Shown: positions 46,122 through 50,586 of the stretch, piece by piece
Position numbering within the stretch: position 1 is the first letter of the stretch
Layout: the number at the start of each line of letters is the position of its first letter
From: CAZJVD01 sp964549505
Lineage (GTDB): Bacteria > Bdellovibrionota > UBA1018 > CAZJVD01
Direction of reading: 5' to 3'
DNA: 50,586 nt
Assembly: GCA_964549505.1 (NCBI GenBank)
Contig: CAZJVD010000018.1
Span: forward strand, 1 to 50,586
Notes under the pieces: generated by a model
What the model saw: the letters and a program-made list of their open reading frames with translations, nothing else
What the model was told of the DNA's origin: nothing
Databases searched by the model: none
Translations under genes and position numbers: made by a program

Positions 46122-47561
46122 ATGGAACGCTATAAACCCATTCTTAGAACGATTCTTCTCCTTTTTTTCGGGCTCGTAGCATCCAGCCTTCAACCATCGA
46201 ACGGCCTCGCGGGTTCGGCCAGCGTGATTCTACCCCTTGGAGCAGGCATGTCCCCGCCGCTCACACCCCAGAGCGGTGAACCTCCCGCAGGCGAACACAC
46301 CTCGCCGGGTACACTTGGGAATGGCCCGAGCTCGGGCGCTTCGCTGTACTGGATCGCCGGCAGTCCATATCCGAAAATAGCATTTTCATCTCTCGCGTCG
46401 GACTTGACAGCTCAAGACCTCAACAACACGTCCGACGTTTTCATCTGGAATGTGGAGTCGGGTGCGGTCGACTTGGTATCGCACGATCTCCAGAATGCCA
46501 CTGCGAACGGCGCCAGCTCAGCTGTTTCCGCGTCCGACACCGACAAGGTCGCTTTCAATTCGCTATCCAGCAATCTCCCGATCATGGGGTCTCAGAATCC
46601 GGTCGATGTTTTCAATGACATCTTTTTCGTGGATGGCATGCTCCAGTCCTATAGCTGGTACACTTCGGGAAACGGCGGCGGAGGGGCCAACGGCTCTTCC
46701 TTCAACCCTACATTCAGCCGTGGTGGCGACTGGATGTCCTTCACCACACTGGCGACGAATCTTAGCAACGGAGCGCAATCCGGGCTCAACATCATGGGTC
46801 CCAACGGCGTTACGACAGCCATCACATCATTTGCCACCCAAGGCGAAAGCATGCCGGCATCGAATGGTGACACCGTTTTCACAGCACTCGGCGCACAGGT
46901 CGGCTGCTCGACCAGTCTCACGGTACTGCAGGTCGCGATATTCCGAATGGCTCTTAACACAGTCGAAGTTCTCTCACGCGACGCTACTGGCAGTTGCGGA
47001 AATGCGAACTCAAAGAATCCGTTTATTTCCGATAGCGGTCGCTTCATCGGATTTGAAAGCTTAGCAACCAATCTAACAAGCGACCCAATCACTCCAGGAC
47101 TTTCGAATATCTACTTACGCGATATGCAACAGCCGCCAGTCGTTCTGATTTCAAAAGGAAGAAATCTGACTGCCGCCGACGGATCGAGCAAAAACGGCGC
47201 AATTACCCCTGAGGGAAACATTATTACGTTTGTCAGTAACGCTTCGAACTTAACGAACGTCGAGGGAAACGGATTTTACCAGCTCTACGCAAAGTCCCGA
47301 CTGTCTCAAGCTATAACGATCATGCAGATGGAAGGCGGAGGATTACCGGATGGTAACATCACAGCTTACCGCAACTACGTTCGCGCGACCAAGGGCCCGC
47401 AAGGTTTTGGAACCATGACCCTCCATGCCGCGATCGGCACATCGGCGCCGTCGTTTCCGAACTCCAATGGTGAGCAGCAAATTTACTACGTAGCGTTTCC
47501 AGCACCTTTCAACATCAAGATCTCAACAGCGGGTGTGAAAAAACCTGTTTGGAACCAGTAA
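46122..47561 (+). CDS. Exported TolB/PD40-like beta-propeller protein
   Basis: A 479-residue protein with a signal peptide (hydrophobic 9-30, cleavage probably near GLAGS). The mature protein consists of repeats of about 50-60 residues with the pattern IAFSSLASDLTAQDLNNTSDVFIWN, FESLATNLTSD...NIYLRD, ITFVSNASNLTN, as in WD40-like/TolB propeller proteins of bacterial surfaces. The Asp/Asn-rich turns might bind calcium. A Pro/Gly/Ser-rich linker (46250-46340) precedes the propeller. GAGGGG precedes the ATG. The next gene follows by 10 bases, so they are likely co-translated. Confidence 0.8.
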   Translation: MERYKPILRTILLLFFGLVASSLQPSNGLAGSASVILPLGAGMSPPLTPQSGEPPAGEHTSPGTLGNGPSSGASLYWIAGSPYPKIAFSSLASDLTAQDLNNTSDVFIWNVESGAVDLVSHDLQNATANGASSAVSASDTDKVAFNSLSSNLPIMGSQNPVDVFNDIFFVDGMLQSYSWYTSGNGGGGANGSSFNPTFSRGGDWMSFTTLATNLSNGAQSGLNIMGPNGVTTAITSFATQGESMPASNGDTVFTALGAQVGCSTSLTVLQVAIFRMALNTVEVLSRDATGSCGNANSKNPFISDSGRFIGFESLATNLTSDPITPGLSNIYLRDMQQPPVVLISKGRNLTAADGSSKNGAITPEGNIITFVSNASNLTNVEGNGFYQLYAKSRLSQAITIMQMEGGGLPDGNITAYRNYVRATKGPQGFGTMTLHAAIGTSAPSFPNSNGEQQIYYVAFPAPFNIKISTAGVKKPVWNQ

Positions 47562-47571
47562 GGGAGAACCC

Positions 47572-50211
47572 GTGACGGTTGGGTCGAGGCAAAACAGAAT
47601 CCTAAGGACTCTCAAAACTATAGTGACGCTCGGACCTTGTCTGTTCGGCACACTCTCGGCGTGTAGTGGATCGGGATTCAAGAACTTCATCGGTCTCGGC
47701 ACCTCATCAAGCTCGAAGCCGGTTCACAGTTACTCCATCAGCGATGCCACAGTCATTGGCCAAAGCTCGAACACAGAGAACGCGCGACTCAATCGAGAGT
47801 TTCTCGAAGCAAGCTATCATGCGAGTTATCTCGATCAGAACGGCGAGCCGGTCCATTTTGTTGTCGATGGAAAAGAACATCAGCGCGTACTGATTCTCAA
47901 TGGTGCTCACGCCCAAAACACAGGCTCTTGGTTAGTGATTGGACAACGCTCTCTTGAGACAGCCACGTCAGCTTCCGGGTCTTCCGTGTCTGTTGACGAG
48001 AAACATCATCTATACTTCCCACAAAACGTCTCCATTATTGCTCCGCAAAACGGGCGAAAGTTTCTGGCTGTTACGGACTATGTGACGCCCGGGGTGAACA
48101 CTTACCGAGTGTTGATCTACGAGAGTCCCGAACGCGGCGGCGATTTCCTAAAACCTCGTGCGATTGTTTCAGCCATCGGCGCCAAACAATCCGATGGAAC
48201 GTTTCAAAATGTTCGTACGCTCCGAACACCGGGAGCGAGCTGTAACGTGGGACCAACATGGTATGTTCCCGAAATCGGCGGACATCAAATTCTCAGTATC
48301 GACTGGAACGAGGCTCTGTCACAAATCGACACGCTTCCAGCCACGGATTCTCCAGCTTACGAAAGTGCCGATATTCGGATCACTGCCCCCGTCATTCACA
48401 CACTGGGACAACCTGATTTCACTACAACAGTCGCAAATAACCCAGCAATTCAGAGTTGGTCGAACCGACTCAAGGGTCCGACCGCCGTCGCCTGTCTTGG
48501 CCGGCTCGCCTTCATCGCGGATGAAGGAAACTATCGCGTCCTTCGTGCCGCGGTTACTCAAGCTGGGCTTGTACCGGGTCCTGTAGCGTTCGGTCAGCCC
48601 GACACCACGACCGCACCCAGCAGTACTTGCAACACGACACAGTCGCGTTCATGCAAAGTCACGGGTCTCGCCGTCACATCGTCACATCTTTTCGTCGTCG
48701 ATGGCCCCCACCATCGCGTGTTGCGTGTTCCGATCCTACCGACGATCGCTTTGTCCGCTGACTTTGTTTATGGGCAATCGAACTTTACGTCATTTGTGAA
48801 AAACTTCAGCCCTTCCGCTTCGGGTGCTGTAAACCCATTTGGCCTGAACAGCCCATCCTCCGTTTCAGTCTTTCAGGATGATCTCGGAGGGGACCAGGAA
48901 GTTTTCATCGCAGACGAGAATAACCAGCGCCTCGTACACGTAAACCTACCGTCAGCTCCCCCCGCACTCGCCTCGATCTCGGCGGACTACGGAATTGGAG
49001 TGACCGGTCTTTTCGATACGACAGTGAACCCAACCACCCTGCGAAGCCCGACGAGTTTTTGTAAATCCGATACAACAGGGCGCTTCTACGTACTTTCACA
49101 AAAGGAAAAACGTGTTCTGATCTACTCGCACATTCCCCTTAAAGGTGAAAATGGCGAAGGTGCCATCGGCGTACTCGGCCAACCATCCCTAACCGTCAAC
49201 ACTATTCAAGATCCCATGCCCGCCGGTTACCCCGCTCATTTTCTCATGACCCGACCTGAAGCTGTTGCCTGTGCGATGGGACGCGTGTTTGTCGCTGACT
49301 CTACTTTGAACCGTGTTCTGATCTACGACGAGAATGCCTCACTTCCGATCGGAGTGATGGGACAAGCCGACTTTGATCAAGTCGATCCCAACCCTTGCTT
49401 GTGGCCCGACACCACACACTCGATTGGGAACAACGCGGGTTGTATGGCATTTGGAATGGATCAACCTACACAGCTCACGACGGCGGACGGATGGCTTTAC
49501 GTCACGAACAACACGGTATCGAATGGTTGGACTCTCTTCTTAGGCTGGGATCTCAGTCAGGAAATTCTGCCCGTCGGCCAACAGAGTGCGCGGGCACCGG
49601 ATATGATTATCCCGAACTTCGGCTCCAACATCGTCTCCGGTACGCCGGTAGCAACCAGTGTGGCCCTCGGGCATCTTCAAGGAGGACCGACATTTCTTGG
49701 AGTCGGTCTACAGTCGGGAAGCCAGGGCGGATTTGCACTCAGTTTCATCGATCAGCTTTTTCCGTTCCCATCCAGTCCGGGGACCCCACGCGCATTTTGG
49801 ACAAATTTCCTCGAGGATCCCACGAGTCTCTCGCAACCCGCTGCATGGGCATGCGGAGCATCCACCTTTGTTCCAAGTCCGTTGCACTTTTGCGGCGATG
49901 TGACCGTTCGGATTTCAAATGAAGGTATCTTTGTCACAGACCCGGGCAACCATCGCGTCCTTGAGTTTACAATTCCTGGAATGACCGCGATGTCGGGGGG
50001 GAGTCTACAATTGTCGAGTTTGGTTAATCCTCACACCATCGGCCAAGCAAGTCCTTCTTCCGGGGCGGGTGAAAATGCGGGAACCTATCTTTCCCAAAAC
50101 GGTCTTTCGTCACCAGCAGATGCTCAACGTGTGGATTCCGACAAACTCATCGTTGCTGACAAAGAGAACGATCGTCTTTTGATTTTTTACGATCCGGTGA
50201 TGGTTCAGTAG
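47572..50211 (+). CDS. Large putative lipoprotein with NHL-like repeats
   Basis: An 879-residue protein. The N-terminus has a hydrophobic stretch ending LSACSGSG, a good lipobox (LSAC), so it is probably lipid-anchored. The rest carries at least six repeats of NHL type, each ending in a [IV]AD...N.RVL motif: LAFIADEGNYRVLRA, LFVVDGPHHRVLRV, VFIADENNQRLVHV, VFVADSTLNRVLIYD, IFVTDPGNHRVLEF and KLIVADKENDRLLIF. Short [GQ]QPD/QADF motifs punctuate them. Such proteins form beta-propellers for surface or ligand binding. The start is GTG at 47572 after AAGGGAG. With the preceding gene it may form a surface-exposed pair. Confidence 0.8.
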   Translation: MTVGSRQNRILRTLKTIVTLGPCLFGTLSACSGSGFKNFIGLGTSSSSKPVHSYSISDATVIGQSSNTENARLNREFLEASYHASYLDQNGEPVHFVVDGKEHQRVLILNGAHAQNTGSWLVIGQRSLETATSASGSSVSVDEKHHLYFPQNVSIIAPQNGRKFLAVTDYVTPGVNTYRVLIYESPERGGDFLKPRAIVSAIGAKQSDGTFQNVRTLRTPGASCNVGPTWYVPEIGGHQILSIDWNEALSQIDTLPATDSPAYESADIRITAPVIHTLGQPDFTTTVANNPAIQSWSNRLKGPTAVACLGRLAFIADEGNYRVLRAAVTQAGLVPGPVAFGQPDTTTAPSSTCNTTQSRSCKVTGLAVTSSHLFVVDGPHHRVLRVPILPTIALSADFVYGQSNFTSFVKNFSPSASGAVNPFGLNSPSSVSVFQDDLGGDQEVFIADENNQRLVHVNLPSAPPALASISADYGIGVTGLFDTTVNPTTLRSPTSFCKSDTTGRFYVLSQKEKRVLIYSHIPLKGENGEGAIGVLGQPSLTVNTIQDPMPAGYPAHFLMTRPEAVACAMGRVFVADSTLNRVLIYDENASLPIGVMGQADFDQVDPNPCLWPDTTHSIGNNAGCMAFGMDQPTQLTTADGWLYVTNNTVSNGWTLFLGWDLSQEILPVGQQSARAPDMIIPNFGSNIVSGTPVATSVALGHLQGGPTFLGVGLQSGSQGGFALSFIDQLFPFPSSPGTPRAFWTNFLEDPTSLSQPAAWACGASTFVPSPLHFCGDVTVRISNEGIFVTDPGNHRVLEFTIPGMTAMSGGSLQLSSLVNPHTIGQASPSSGAGENAGTYLSQNGLSSPADAQRVDSDKLIVADKENDRLLIFYDPVMVQ

Positions 50212-50225
50212 GAGGAAATCCCGGA

Positions 50226-50290
50226 CTGCAGGCCTCAGGGTTCGGGCATCTGGGCTCGGGTGAGTTCAGTCTTCAGGGCTCAGTTTTGAG
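50226..50290. repeat. Repeat island resembling the left edge of the window
   Basis: CTGCAGGCCTCAGGGTTCGG at 50226-50245 matches 66-86 (CTGCCGGCCTCAGGGGTTCGG is the left copy, split here as CTGCCGGCC-TCAGGGG-TTCGG) with one substitution and one indel, and is followed by TCGGG, TTCAG and TCAGGGC words. The rest of the gap, 50291-50492, has several GAGCG words and no gene. It lies directly upstream of the transposase-like start. Confidence 0.55.
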
Positions 50291-50492
50291 CGAGCGATCC
50301 GCCCGAGCCGAAAGACGGACTTCTCTGAGTAAGCACGCCGCTCTGAGCGCGATCTTGAGCGCTCGGCCTAAATTCTCCAGCCTGTTGCGGTAAGATTTTG
50401 GATCTCGGCAGTTGCGAATTCGTGGTGATTTGTATACCTTCGCTCACCGACGCATGACGCCCAAGTGCAACACCTGCATGGATAGGTAACCG

Positions 50493-50586
50493 ATGAAACA
50501 AACATCATTTCTCAAACCCGAAAAAAGCGACTACGGCGGAAGTCTTTTGAAAACACGGTACGGTCGCTCGCGTCCACGCCCGCTCG
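50493..50586 (+). CDS. N-terminus of a probable Y1/REP-associated transposase-like protein (truncated by window end)
   Basis: Only 31 codons are present: MKQTSFLKPEKSDYGG, then SLLKTRYGRSRPRPL. From memory, a KPxxxxYGGxLLKTRxGRxxxRPL start of this kind occurs in IS200-like Y1 transposases of the RAYT group in Bdellovibrio relatives, where a HUH-type catalytic core follows; that core lies outside the window, so the call is tentative. An AGGT site precedes the ATG. The gene is preceded by the repeat island, the typical arrangement for RAYT genes and the repeats they act on. Confidence 0.5.
   Translation, partial: MKQTSFLKPEKSDYGGSLLKTRYGRSRPRPL

Overview
The window reads as chromosomal DNA of a Gram-negative, diderm bacterium: it has a Kdo transferase for LPS core, a complete type II secretion (T2SS) cluster, outer-membrane-type beta-barrel and lipoprotein signals, a CarD-type RNA polymerase regulator and a TCA-cycle gene block. 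The style of the secreted genes and a transposase-like N-terminus at the right edge suggest the Bdellovibrionota/Oligoflexia, but this is inference; no rRNA or other lineage marker is present. Gene density is high and I saw no tRNA, rRNA, CRISPR array, prophage or complete insertion sequence.

Layout. 1-488: non-coding island of degenerate repeats with a long imperfect inverted repeat. 489-13599 (minus strand): coiled-coil protein, nadE, ndk, sucD, sucC, mdh, an M13 peptidase, a rhodanese, a small secreted protein, icd, a POT peptide transporter, waaA and a small unknown. This run groups TCA enzymes (Icd, SucCD, Mdh) with the NDP kinase and NAD synthetase that serve their nucleotide and cofactor pools. 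13783-16739 (plus): nadA, a flavin reductase-like protein and hmgA, tightly packed. 16814-19821 (plus): one unknown secreted/membrane protein and two tandem paralogues of an unrecognised family. 19851-22910 (minus): gltX-cysS. 22982-25039: small coiled-coil protein, two small exported proteins and carD. 25456-28778 (plus): two large exported proteins of unknown function.

29068-42598 (plus): T2SS genes in the order gspC-D-E-F-G-H-I-J-K-L-M-N, with several start/stop overlaps. They encode secretin, ATPase, inner-membrane platform, five pseudopilins and the assembly proteins; no prepilin peptidase (gspO) is in the window. Two matching palindromes 41 bp apart lie upstream and may be operators. 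The cluster is followed by an ispA-type prenyl synthase and a thioredoxin-fold/TPR protein, whose stop overlaps that of a convergent HExxH protein.

46122-50211 (plus): two adjacent exported repeat proteins (TolB/PD40-like propeller and an NHL-like lipoprotein), probably co-translated, behind the best sigma70-type promoter in the window. 50212-50586: another stretch of the same repeat wording as the left edge, then the first 31 codons of a gene whose N-terminus resembles REP-associated/IS200-like Y1 transposases. The repeats with a possible transposase, the short in-frame repeats in waaA, the tandem paralogues and the duplicated palindromes upstream of nadA and of the T2SS genes are the points most worth following.
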